Origin: Elusimicrobia bacterium GWA2_51_34
Lineage (GTDB): Bacteria; Elusimicrobiota; Elusimicrobia; Elusimicrobiales; UBA9959
Length of the DNA stretch: 33,292 bases
NCBI GenBank assembly: GCA_001799565.1
Contig: MGTS01000010.1
Location: 1 to 33,292, forward strand
Reading direction: 5' to 3'
The stretch's first letter is position 1. Each line of letters opens with the position of its first letter. A program made the translations under genes and the position numbers. A model generated the notes under the pieces. That model saw only the letters and a program-made list of their open reading frames with translations, did not search any database and was not told the DNA's origin. Shown piece after piece: positions 14,105 through 21,687 of this stretch.

Positions 14105-16300
14105 ATGAAACTGAAAACAACCTTTTTTCAAAAAGTTTTTCTTATCCTCCTTGGTATTTTTTTCTCCTTTTTTCTTCTTGAAGCCGGATTGCGTCTGGGC
14201 AGTTTTACGCTTCTATCCGTTCAGGAGCACAGCAACCGCGTCTCTATTAAAAAAGGGGGCGCTTACCGCATACTTTGCCTTGGTGAATCCACCACGCAGG
14301 GGGAATGGCCGCCTTTTCTGGAAGCCGCCCTTAACCGGAGCGGCGCAGGGAGACAATTCACCGTGATAGATAAGGCAGGGGGAGGCAGAGACACCGGTAC
14401 AATATTAAACCAGGTGGAGTTTTACCTTGATAAATATCATCCCGACATGGTGGTGACCATGATGGGGGTAAATGACCCCGGGGCGGCGCACCTGCCGATT
14501 GAAACGCCCCCCGCATCTAAACCGGCATCGTTTGTCAAATTATTTAAAACATACAAATTGGCAAGGCTTCTATTCCATATGGCCTTCAAAACCAACAGGT
14601 GGGCCCTGCCTCCCGAAAACACACAAGCGCAGCTTACCACGCGCCCGGCTCTTCCCGCGACAGGACCGGACACAGAAAACGCGGAACCCGTTAAAAAATT
14701 AAAAAAAGAGCTGGAACTTAACCCAGGGAATGATGAGACATACCTTCAACTTGGAACGCTATATCGGGAACAAGCGGAATTTCAGCAGGCAGAAATGTAT
14801 ATTAAAAAAGCCCTCAAAATAAATCCCCGGAATATCAGGGGGCACCTTGAACTTGGAAGGCTATACCAGGATCATCAATGGAAATTTCAGCAGGCAGAAG
14901 AAGAGTTTAAAAAAGCGCTGAAACTTAATCCGGGGAATTATGAGGCATACCATAAACTTGGAAGGCTATATCTGGACCAAGGGAAATTGCAACAGGCAGA
15001 AATGTATATTAAAAAAGCGCTGCAAATAAATCCGGGAAATGACCTGGCATACATTCAACTTGGAGAAATACACAGGGGACAGGGGAAATTGCAGCAGGCA
15101 GAAGAAGTGTTTAAAAAAGCGCTGAAAATAAGTCCGGGCAATGACCGGGCATACTATCAACTTGGGGAGCTATACAGGGAACAGGGGAAATTGCAGCAGG
15201 CAGAAGAAGAGTTTAAAAAAGCGCTGAAACTTAATCCAGGGAATCAAAGGAAATATCAGCAGGCAGAAATATATATTAAAAAAACACTGCAAATAAATCC
15301 AAGGGATGACGGGGCATACCTTCAACTTGGGGGGACATCCTGGGAACAAGGGGAATTTCAGCAGGCAGAAATGTATATTAAAAAAGCGCTGCAAATAAAT
15401 CCAAGGAATGACCGGACATGCCTAGCACTTGGATGGATGTACCGGAAACAAGGAAGATTTCAGCAGGCAGAAATGTATATTAAAAAAGCGCTGCAAATAA
15501 ACCCAGTGAATGATGATGCATATCATGAACTTAGTTGGCTATACCAGGAACAAGGGAAATTTCAGCAGGCAGAAGAAGTGTTTAAAAAAGCGCTGAAACT
15601 TAATCCGGGCAATGACCGGGCATACTATCAACTTGGGGAACTATACACGGAACAGGGGAAATTTCAGCAGGCAGAAGAAGTGTTTAAAAAAGCGCTGAAA
15701 CTTAATCCGGGGAATTCCAGGGCATACTATGGAATTGAAGGGATATACTGGAAGCGCGGGCGATTTCGCCAGGCAGAAGAGCCTTACCACCCGAAGGCAA
15801 CCCTAGAATACACCCCGTTCACAACGAATAATTACCACGCCCTTAAAACTATTTTGGATAAAAGAAAGATACGATTAGTTTGTGTGCAATATCCCATGCG
15901 CAATCTCGCGCCGTTAAAAAATATATTCGCAGAACAGGCGGATGACATTGTTTTTGTGGATAATGAGAAGATTTTCAGGGAAGCGGTTAAGAAAGATGGC
16001 TATGCAGCATATTTCCGTGATATATTCGCCGGCGATTTCGGCCACTGCACAGACAACGGCAACAAATTGCTGGGTGAAAATATCGCCGGAGTTATACTAA
16101 GAGAGGTCTTCCATAAGAAATTCCAGCGAAATAAAGCCGGGGCGGGTTCTATTTGCCACATCTTTGCCGATGACGTCTTTAGCGCTGAAACCTTTCGTCC
16201 AGCATACAAGCTTACCGCTGGCGATACCGGTCTGTTTTACCGAAAACGAAAATGCAACTCCAAGGGCGCGTTCGAATCCGGAAAGATTTTTCTTGGATAA
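14105..16300 (+). CDS. SGNH hydrolase with inserted TPR array
   Basis: The 731-residue product has an N-terminal membrane anchor (about 8-30), then the first part of an SGNH/GDSL esterase domain: block I CLGESTTQG with the Ser, block II KAGGGRDTG and block III GVNDPG. Instead of continuing, residues about 200-560 hold ten nearly identical 34-residue TPRs plus one truncated unit (core FQQAEMYIKKALQINPG). The SGNH domain then resumes and ends with block V DFGHCTDNG carrying the Asp/His pair. Such proteins usually act on acyl groups of surface glycans. The final about 55 residues are not native: from about 16135 the frame runs antisense through a hexokinase remnant, so the original stop seems lost. 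AGGCGG upstream may serve as the ribosome-binding site. Confidence 0.85.
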   Translation: MKLKTTFFQKVFLILLGIFFSFFLLEAGLRLGSFTLLSVQEHSNRVSIKKGGAYRILCLGESTTQGEWPPFLEAALNRSGAGRQFTVIDKAGGGRDTGTILNQVEFYLDKYHPDMVVTMMGVNDPGAAHLPIETPPASKPASFVKLFKTYKLARLLFHMAFKTNRWALPPENTQAQLTTRPALPATGPDTENAEPVKKLKKELELNPGNDETYLQLGTLYREQAEFQQAEMYIKKALKINPRNIRGHLELGRLYQDHQWKFQQAEEEFKKALKLNPGNYEAYHKLGRLYLDQGKLQQAEMYIKKALQINPGNDLAYIQLGEIHRGQGKLQQAEEVFKKALKISPGNDRAYYQLGELYREQGKLQQAEEEFKKALKLNPGNQRKYQQAEIYIKKTLQINPRDDGAYLQLGGTSWEQGEFQQAEMYIKKALQINPRNDRTCLALGWMYRKQGRFQQAEMYIKKALQINPVNDDAYHELSWLYQEQGKFQQAEEVFKKALKLNPGNDRAYYQLGELYTEQGKFQQAEEVFKKALKLNPGNSRAYYGIEGIYWKRGRFRQAEEPYHPKATLEYTPFTTNNYHALKTILDKRKIRLVCVQYPMRNLAPLKNIFAEQADDIVFVDNEKIFREAVKKDGYAAYFRDIFAGDFGHCTDNGNKLLGENIAGVILREVFHKKFQRNKAGAGSICHIFADDVFSAETFRPAYKLTAGDTGLFYRKRKCNSKGAFESGKIFLG
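14725..15770 (+). repeat. Tandem 102-base TPR-coding repeats
   Basis: About ten units of 102 bases with strongly conserved DNA (for example CAGGCAGAAATGTATATTAA or CAGGCAGAAGAAGTGTTTAA in each) show recent expansion. The sixth unit, near 15240-15300, has lost about 14-16 codons in frame. Two subtypes, MYIKKALQINP and EEVFKKALKLNP, are interspersed. Confidence 0.85.
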
Positions 16301-16638
16301 AAACATCCTGAGACGCGAGGCTATAAAATCAAACAGGTCCTTCCCGTTGCCGAAGATCTCTTTTCTGCCGGGCTTAAAACTCATTATGCCCGTTTTCCCG
16401 ATCCTGCCCCGCCCTTTAAGCTCAAGCGAAAGTTGCGAAAATTCATTCCGCCCAGATCGAGCGCTATGAATTCTCCCGCCTCTATGCCGGTCGGTTGCCC
16501 GGCATAGGCGGGGATCATCTTTAGCGAGCTCACCCTGCCCGACAGCCCGCGCTCCACCTCAGATCTGAAGCTTTCGGCAAGGCTGCGCATATCGGTCGCG
16601 GAGAGATCGAAATCCCGTATTATTTGTTCAGTTGATCC
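16154..16638 (-). pseudogene. Truncated, frameshifted eukaryotic-type hexokinase
   Basis: The minus strand encodes hexokinase family sequence in two frames. The first part reads IIRDFDLSATDMRS, VSSLKMIPAYAGQPTG, EFIALDLGGMNFR (phosphate-binding motif, normally LDLGGTNFR). A one-base shift near 16430-16445 leads to LELKGRGRIGKTGIMSFKPGR, then LFDFIASRLRMFL, GVAFSFSVKQTGIASGKLVCWTKGFS and GKDVA at 16168-16154, where homology ends. About 160 of the usual 450 residues remain, there is no credible start codon, and the catalytic large domain is missing. It is a dead glucose kinase gene squeezed between the radical SAM gene and the SGNH/TPR gene. Confidence 0.85.
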
Positions 16639-16643
16639 TTTAT

Positions 16644-17804
16644 TTATTTTCGGGGGGGTTTTCTTTTCTGGTTCTTACGTATTCCCAAGAGAGATCGTGC
16701 AAAATTGGTTACGGCGAAAAAATCCGCGCGCTTGCGGACACCGGGAGAGAACACGAACCTTTGCGCGCCGTACAACCGCGCTTTATAGACGCTCACCAGT
16801 ATGTTTTGAAGTTTATCTTCGGGGGTTGCCATTATTTTCTCCGCCCCGGTGCGTTTTGCTCCCGGTGGTACGCGGCGGAACGGCTTTATTTCAGCAAGAC
16901 CGTATCTGTCAGCGTAAATATGCCAGAGCCCGCCGCATATCTGCGTCACCACACAGCTGGAGCATTTTGCCGGTTTTATTTTGCGGTTCAGTATCTCGTC
17001 ACTGGAGTGAAATGGGAAATCTTCGGTCTTTTCGCTGTCGGCCACCTGTGAATTGGAAGCATTTTCCGCCTCATAGCTGTTAATAAAAAGCTTTTCCAGG
17101 CCTTTCAGCATGCAAAGCGGAACAAGCCCGCAGGATATGAGATTGACATTGATATTACGCTCCACAAGCAGCGCCACCGCCTTATCGAAATACGGGGCGA
17201 CCCGCGAAATTTCAGGGTAGATATCCTTATTTTCAAGCGCCGACCCTGACGGGAAAATAAAAGAAAAGTTGACGTCCAGCATTTGCGGGTAGTTGTCCGC
17301 AGCGAACCGGGAGAAGCCGGGCAGGTCCCGGTAGTTATATGCCGTTATAAGGTGGTAGATAGAAAAAGTGAACCCGGCCTCTTTGATCCGCGCAAGCCCG
17401 GCCAGGGTTTTTCCCAGGCTGCCTTTAAATCCGGTAAGTCTGTCCGAGACCGCCGGCTTATGCGAATGCAGCGAAACACAGAATAAAATATTCTTTTTCG
17501 CACCCGGCAGACGGGAAAGGGCCGTGATAAACTTCCCGTCTCCAAGCAGTGTGGCGTTAGTGTTGATCGTTATCCGCCTGTACCCGAGCCGCAACGCCCC
17601 GGCGCATATAGCGGACAGATCTTTCCGGAGCGTCGGCTCTCCGCCGTCAAAGTAGAGAAAGCCGAACCCTTCGCGTCTTTTCTGCTTCAGCATGTCCAAG
17701 CATTCATTTATTGGTATTTCACGTTGCGGATATCCGGCCTTGGCGCAGAAAATGCACTTTTCATTGCATGCTCTCAGCAGCGAAAGATGGAACGTTTTTG
17801 TCAT
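16644..17804 (-). CDS. Radical SAM protein with C-terminal Cys cluster
   Basis: The 386-residue product has the iron-sulphur motif C13-x3-C17-x2-C20 (ACNEKCIFCAK), then FGFLYFDGGEPTLRKDL (the GGEP SAM-binding motif) and ITINTNATLL, which define a radical S-adenosylmethionine enzyme. The C-terminal CSSCVVTQICGGLWHIYADRYG resembles a reduced SPASM-type auxiliary cluster site. Enzymes of this kind modify peptides or small molecules; no substrate peptide gene is evident nearby, so the reaction is unknown. The C-terminus is basic (RKNQKRKPPRK) and stops six bases before the hexokinase remnant. No ribosome-binding site is seen; a weak GATACT box ends five bases before the ATG. Confidence 0.85.
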   Translation of the reverse strand: MTKTFHLSLLRACNEKCIFCAKAGYPQREIPINECLDMLKQKRREGFGFLYFDGGEPTLRKDLSAICAGALRLGYRRITINTNATLLGDGKFITALSRLPGAKKNILFCVSLHSHKPAVSDRLTGFKGSLGKTLAGLARIKEAGFTFSIYHLITAYNYRDLPGFSRFAADNYPQMLDVNFSFIFPSGSALENKDIYPEISRVAPYFDKAVALLVERNINVNLISCGLVPLCMLKGLEKLFINSYEAENASNSQVADSEKTEDFPFHSSDEILNRKIKPAKCSSCVVTQICGGLWHIYADRYGLAEIKPFRRVPPGAKRTGAEKIMATPEDKLQNILVSVYKARLYGAQRFVFSPGVRKRADFFAVTNFARSLLGIRKNQKRKPPRK

Positions 17805-17966
17805 AATGAAGTATCTATTCAGCTAACTCCTTAATTTCGCTCTTTCCGCTGCTTGAAAATTTTCCGGAAAGAGCTCCCCTTCCTTCTATTTTACTATAAT
17901 GTAAAATCTGTAGGAAACATAAGGGCCCTTATCACAAGTTCCCCCCCCCTCTATTCTGAAACTTCC

Positions 17967-17987
17967 TTACCCAAAACCCTATACCCT
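17967..17987. repeat. Heptads overlapping the end of the YihY gene
   Basis: Three period-7 units of form NNACCCN (TTACCCA, AAACCCT, ATACCCT) cover the stop codon of the YihY-like gene, so the array supplies its last codons. The rest of the gap 17805-17978 holds only a C-rich stretch resembling bases near 13977-14010. Confidence 0.65.
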
Positions 17988-18836
17988 TCTTTGATCGCGC
18001 GTCTCCGCCTGGGCGGCGCACAGGCAGGCGCAGAAGATAAAGATGCATCCGGAAAGGTATATCCACAACAGCAGAGCCATGATCGCGCCGAACGCCCCGT
18101 AGACCGCGTTCAAAGCGGAGAAGTTTTTAAGGTAGATAACAAACAGGTTTTGGGCCGCCTGCAGGAGGATAGCGGCGCACAGAGCGGAGCCCCAGACTTC
18201 CGAAAAACGCGTGCGCCGACGCGGGGCCAACCGGTAAAAAAGACTCAGGCTGAAGAATACGGTCAGCCACGGCAGGCAAAAAACGATCAGATTGTGACCC
18301 CAAAGAAGAAAACCGCGATCGGGTAGAAAGTCCTTAGCCATCCGCCCCAATACCAGCACACCGATGCCAACAAAAACAGGCGCGGCCATTATGCAGAGCA
18401 GGCCCAGGCTCTTCAGCGGCCGACGCCACCAGTTGCCCCCCTCTACGCCCCAGGCCCGGTTAGTCGCATGTACAAGAGTGGTAAGGAACTGTGTGGATGC
18501 CAAGACCAGCATAAGTAACGCTATCATCCCGGCTTGCCCGCGCGCTTTAACTACTCCGGAGATAGTGTCAAAGATATAATGGTTCATGTCGCCGCTGATC
18601 GGAACATATCTTTCAACATAGCCGATAATGAATTTACCGGCCATCTCCCTGTCAATAAAGACCGATGCTATGGTTACAAAAAGAACGATAAGGGGAAACA
18701 GCGAGAAGAACGCGTTATAGGAGAACGCCTCCGCCCGCTGCGGCCCGTCTATGCTCATAAACTTTTCCGCAGCAAGCGCTAACATCTTCAGGATCCTGCG
18801 GATTATGTGTTTAAGCCTGACTTCGGCGTTTATCAT
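17979..18836 (-). CDS. YihY/UPF0761 family membrane protein
   Basis: The 285-residue integral membrane protein has about six hydrophobic segments. Family hallmarks are the early RAEAFSYNAFFSLFPLIVLF, then ASTQFLTTLVHATNRAWGVE, and the late FSALNAVYGAFGAIMALLLWIYLSGCIFIF. The family was once called RNase BN by mistake; its function is unknown, with a general link to the envelope. The gene follows nnrE at a 71-base distance. A TATAAC box at 18847-18842 ends five bases before the ATG and no ribosome-binding site is visible, so a leaderless start is possible. Its last codons overlap a heptad array. Confidence 0.9.
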   Translation of the reverse strand: MINAEVRLKHIIRRILKMLALAAEKFMSIDGPQRAEAFSYNAFFSLFPLIVLFVTIASVFIDREMAGKFIIGYVERYVPISGDMNHYIFDTISGVVKARGQAGMIALLMLVLASTQFLTTLVHATNRAWGVEGGNWWRRPLKSLGLLCIMAAPVFVGIGVLVLGRMAKDFLPDRGFLLWGHNLIVFCLPWLTVFFSLSLFYRLAPRRRTRFSEVWGSALCAAILLQAAQNLFVIYLKNFSALNAVYGAFGAIMALLLWIYLSGCIFIFCACLCAAQAETRDQRRV

Positions 18837-18881
18837 AGAGTGTTATAGCGGACCCTTTTCAGATCTTTCAAAAAATCACAT

Positions 18882-18909
18882 TTTGCACTTTACACTTTGC
18901 ACTTAACTT
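18882..18909. repeat. Heptad array abutting the nnrE stop
   Basis: TTTGCAC, TTTACAC, TTTGCAC and a degenerate fourth unit run with period 7 directly into the stop codon of nnrE. Confidence 0.75.
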
Positions 18910-19636
18910 ATCTCCTTGCCCTTTCCACCAGTTCTTTGGGATATCCGATGTCCAGCACTTTTATTTCTCCGGTATTGGGCGTGGCGTGAGCGGCCATCAG
19001 GCCGGATTTTGCGAAACCCAGCGTAAAAGTGGTTCTCGCTATTATAAAAACGCCGCTATGATGGCCGGTGTCGGGGCTTAAGCCGGAAGGGATATCCACG
19101 GCTATTATGGGCTTCAGGCTTTTGTTCATAAGCTGTATCACGCGGCGCACGGGCCCGGTGGGCTTGCCAACCGAGCCCGCGCCAAGAAGGGCGTCAAGCA
19201 GTATGTCGGCATGCAGAAATTCCTCCGCAAGATTTTCTATATTTTCTTTTCCCAAAAGAGTTGTTTTTATACCTTCAGTTTTAGCGCGCTCAATATTTTT
19301 CACCGTCAGCTCGCCATAGCCCCGTTCGGACGGAGCCAGTATAAAAACTTCGGGCGCGGCGCCCGAGGCCTTAAGATAGCGCGCGGCCGCTAATCCGTCG
19401 CCGCCGTTGTTGCCGCGTCCGCAGCAAACCGCGACTTTAAGGCCGGCGGAGTCCTTCAAAAGAATTTCTTTGGTAAAAACAAGCGCCTCACGGGCCACGG
19501 CGGCGCCCGCATTTTCCATAAGAGCAAGCTCCGGCAGAGCGTACTCCATGGAGGCTATTTTATCCAGGTATCTCATTTTTTCCGCCGTCACCACCGGCAA
19601 GCCCTGATATTCTTTGATCTGCGGTATTTTAGACAT
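18908..19636 (-). CDS. nnrE: NAD(P)H-hydrate epimerase (YjeF N-domain)
   Basis: The 242-residue protein repairs damaged nicotinamide cofactors by interconverting R and S forms of NAD(P)H hydrate. Diagnostic motifs are MENAGAAVARE, CCGRGNNGGDGLAAARYL (residues about 71-88), LDALLGAGSVGKPTGPV and AVDIPSGLSPDTG. The dehydratase domain (NnrD), often fused at the C-terminus, is absent and must be encoded elsewhere. No ribosome-binding site is visible before the ATG. The neighbours on both sides are membrane proteins, with repeat-filled gaps, so an operon is not certain. Confidence 0.93.
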   Translation of the reverse strand: MSKIPQIKEYQGLPVVTAEKMRYLDKIASMEYALPELALMENAGAAVAREALVFTKEILLKDSAGLKVAVCCGRGNNGGDGLAAARYLKASGAAPEVFILAPSERGYGELTVKNIERAKTEGIKTTLLGKENIENLAEEFLHADILLDALLGAGSVGKPTGPVRRVIQLMNKSLKPIIAVDIPSGLSPDTGHHSGVFIIARTTFTLGFAKSGLMAAHATPNTGEIKVLDIGYPKELVERARR

Positions 19637-19649
19637 AAAAGTTTAACCG

Positions 19650-19790
19650 TAGCCATACTGCGGCTGTTCCTGCCGCGCCATAGGCAAAACTGCCATAGGC
19701 CGTAAGTTTTAGATACAGCTTATGGCGTACGGCAGTTTTGCTTATTACAGCTTTTCTGCCGATGGCTTATGGCCTAAAGCCTATGGCATC
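19650..19790. repeat. CCATAAG-type heptads and a long inverted repeat
   Basis: Arms at 19684-19706 and 19719-19741 (outer part GCAAAACTGCC) match at 20 of 23 positions around TTTTAGATACAG. Next to it, CGATGGC, TTATGGC, CTAAAGC and CTATGGC (19760-19787) run with period 7 up to the stop of the Yip1-like gene. The sequence family is shared with 10065-10182 and 21561-21647. Confidence 0.8.
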
Positions 19791-20336
19791 TCAAATTATA
19801 AGCCAGACCATCCATACTATGGCGTATATGAAGGCCGCCATAAGAGCGGCAGCCGAGCCCGCGTAAGGCAGCCAGACGGCGAGCAGGGCTTTATTGTTGG
19901 AAACGAAATAAAGCCGCCTTACAAAGATAATCCTGACTATCGGGATAATGACAAAACAAAGCGAAAACCAGAAAAAATAATTCAAATAACCGAACTTGGC
20001 CAGAAATCCAAACGGCAAAAGCAACATCCAGACAAATTCGCCGACCCCGAACAGGGAAAATAATCTGAACGCGCTGCCGGACGCGCCTGTCATTTCAAGA
20101 AAAAGGTGAATGATGGCGGAAAAAAATAAATTGACGGCCAGAACCGCGGTGAGCATGGCCAGGAAAGAAAAAATACCCGGGGGCACCAGCGAATCCATCC
20201 TTAAAAATACAAATATACTTAATGTTCCAACGGCATAACCCGCCAGCCCCGGCCTGGATAAATCAATACCGCAGGGGTTTTCAAGAGTTTCCTTGGGAGA
20301 GTCAACCAACTCCGAAAGCGCGCCTAAAAAATCCAT
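19791..20336 (-). CDS. Yip1-like membrane protein
   Basis: The 181-residue product has a short cytoplasmic N-terminus (ALSELVDSPKETLENP) and about five hydrophobic helices. This layout is typical of bacterial Yip1-domain proteins, in which an N-terminal P-x-E-T-like segment precedes a five-helix bundle. Function is unknown. The start is well supported by GAGGAGA five bases upstream. It lies downstream of sppA on the same strand, with a heptad element in the 145-base gap. Confidence 0.7.
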   Translation of the reverse strand: MDFLGALSELVDSPKETLENPCGIDLSRPGLAGYAVGTLSIFVFLRMDSLVPPGIFSFLAMLTAVLAVNLFFSAIIHLFLEMTGASGSAFRLFSLFGVGEFVWMLLLPFGFLAKFGYLNYFFWFSLCFVIIPIVRIIFVRRLYFVSNNKALLAVWLPYAGSAAALMAAFIYAIVWMVWLII

Positions 20337-20364
20337 GCAATCTCCTCGTACAGCGGTAACGACT

Positions 20365-20466
20365 CGGTAATCGGTAACCAGTGACCGGTAAATCGGTAAC
20401 GAGAAATAAAAGCAATCGGTTACTAGTCAGCAGTTACCGGTTACTGGATACCGGATACTGGTTACA
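20365..20466. repeat. Paired inverted heptad arrays, GGTTACT family
   Basis: The left array (20365-20400) has units such as CGGTAAT, CGGTAAC and CGGTAAA. After 17 bases the right array (20418-20466) has seven consecutive units in the opposite sense, such as GGTTACT, AGTTACC and GGATACT. The two arrays can pair in several registers seven bases apart. It is the clearest example of the element type. Confidence 0.9.
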
Positions 20467-20481
20467 TCCCCCCGTACTTCT

Positions 20482-21534
20482 CTATCTTCCGTACCAGCGG
20501 AATTCAAGTTTGGGAGAGACATCCAGCGCTTCTTCAAATTTTTTTGAGCCCAAAAAAGACAACTTAGAGTCCATCAGGGAAAAGAATTGTTCAAAAGGAT
20601 CCGTGTCCCTTATAACGCGCGGGTTCTTGCCAAGTCCGGAAAGCTCGCCGGCGAGGTTTAAGGCATCCGGCAAATCACCCAGGAAATCAACCAAACCTTC
20701 ACTAAGGGCCTGACGGCCGCTGAAAATCCTGCCGTCGGCAACAAGCTTAACTTTCTCTACCGGCATTTTCCTGCCTTCAGCCACCGCGTCCACAAACTGG
20801 GCGTAAGAATCGTCTATTATGGCCTGTAAAAGCTTCCTTTCCTCGGGAGTCATTTCCCTTGACATCGAACCGATGTCTTTAAATTTGCCGGATTTTATCA
20901 CTTCGCTTCTGACGCCTATTTTTTTCAATAGACCTTCCAGGTTGCTGGAGTTAAAAACAACGCCGATGGAACCCGTAATGGTGCCCGGCTGCGCCACTAT
21001 TTTATCGCAGGCGCTCGCCACATAATAGCCGCCGCTCGCCGATACATCGCCGAATCTGGCGACAAAAAATTTTTTAGTTTCTCTTCTGGCCCTCTTGATA
21101 GCGGTGTAGATATCCTGCACGGCACCTACCGAACCGCCCGGCGAGTTGATGTCAAGCACTATGGCTTTCACCTCTTTTTTTGCGGACATGGTTTTAATTT
21201 TTCTGGCTATCTGCTGGCTGCCGCGCTCCCAGACCCTGGAAGAATCGCTCTGTGAAATAACGCCATAAACAGGAATAACGGCCACCGCGGCTTTTTTGGA
21301 CGAGAGCAGGCCCGAAAGCTCGGAGACATCCACATTATTATTTGACCTGGGCTTTCTGGCGTTGTCGTACCTTGAAATAACCGCAAAAGCGGCCAATAGC
21401 GACAGGGCATAAAGCGCGGCTACCGCTTTTAACCAAAACCTTGTCTGAGTGGCCGGGGTCGGCTTGGGCGCGTTCTGGCTTGAAACCGGCTGCTGCGGCG
21501 CCGGAACAGGATTGTTTGTGTTATTTACTTCCAT
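20482..21534 (-). CDS. sppA: Signal peptide peptidase, SppA short form
   Basis: The 350-residue protein is anchored by one N-terminal helix (about 33-52, AVAALYALSLLAAFAVI) after a Pro/Gln-rich cytoplasmic stretch, with the S49 protease domain outside. The nucleophile lies in GDVSASGGYYVASACDKIVA (about residue 160-165) and the general-base Lys in RSEVIKSGKFKDIGS (about 213). Earlier motifs VIPVYGVIS and VLDINSPGGSVGAVQDIY fit. It degrades cleaved signal peptides and other membrane-associated peptides. At this length it is the single-domain form found in many bacteria and archaea. The ribosome-binding site GGAGG is eight bases before the ATG. Confidence 0.93.
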   Translation of the reverse strand: MEVNNTNNPVPAPQQPVSSQNAPKPTPATQTRFWLKAVAALYALSLLAAFAVISRYDNARKPRSNNNVDVSELSGLLSSKKAAVAVIPVYGVISQSDSSRVWERGSQQIARKIKTMSAKKEVKAIVLDINSPGGSVGAVQDIYTAIKRARRETKKFFVARFGDVSASGGYYVASACDKIVAQPGTITGSIGVVFNSSNLEGLLKKIGVRSEVIKSGKFKDIGSMSREMTPEERKLLQAIIDDSYAQFVDAVAEGRKMPVEKVKLVADGRIFSGRQALSEGLVDFLGDLPDALNLAGELSGLGKNPRVIRDTDPFEQFFSLMDSKLSFLGSKKFEEALDVSPKLEFRWYGR

Positions 21535-21560
21535 TTTAGTCCTCCAAAATTATCTTTGAT

Positions 21561-21647
21561 GCCATAAGCCATACGCTTTAGGCCATAAGCTTTTTAGGAG
21601 TTTCCTTATAAGCTTATGGTTTACGGCCTTTGGCCTATGGCATTCAT
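21561..21647. repeat. Paired inverted heptad arrays, GCCATAA family
   Basis: The left array (21561-21595) has units GCCATAA, GCCATAC and GCTTTAG. The right array (21613-21647) has the reverse-sense units CTTATGG, TTTACGG, CCTTTGG and CCTATGG. Further TATGGC motifs continue to 21686. The element fills the gap between the GGDEF gene and sppA. Confidence 0.88.
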
Positions 21648-21687
21648 TCTGCCTATGGCGGGCGCGGCGCCCTTACTGCTTATGGCT

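Noticed and set aside
14725-15770. Possible CRISPR or minisatellite in the repeat-rich region
   Set aside because: The 102-base period corresponds exactly to 34-residue TPR units in an open frame.
17877-17960. C-rich stretch as an intrinsic terminator
   Set aside because: No stable stem with a T-run could be drawn; it only resembles bases near 13977-14010.
20365-20466. Possible CRISPR array
   Set aside because: The period is seven bases, units are degenerate, there are no spacers of 30-40 bases, and no cas genes are present.
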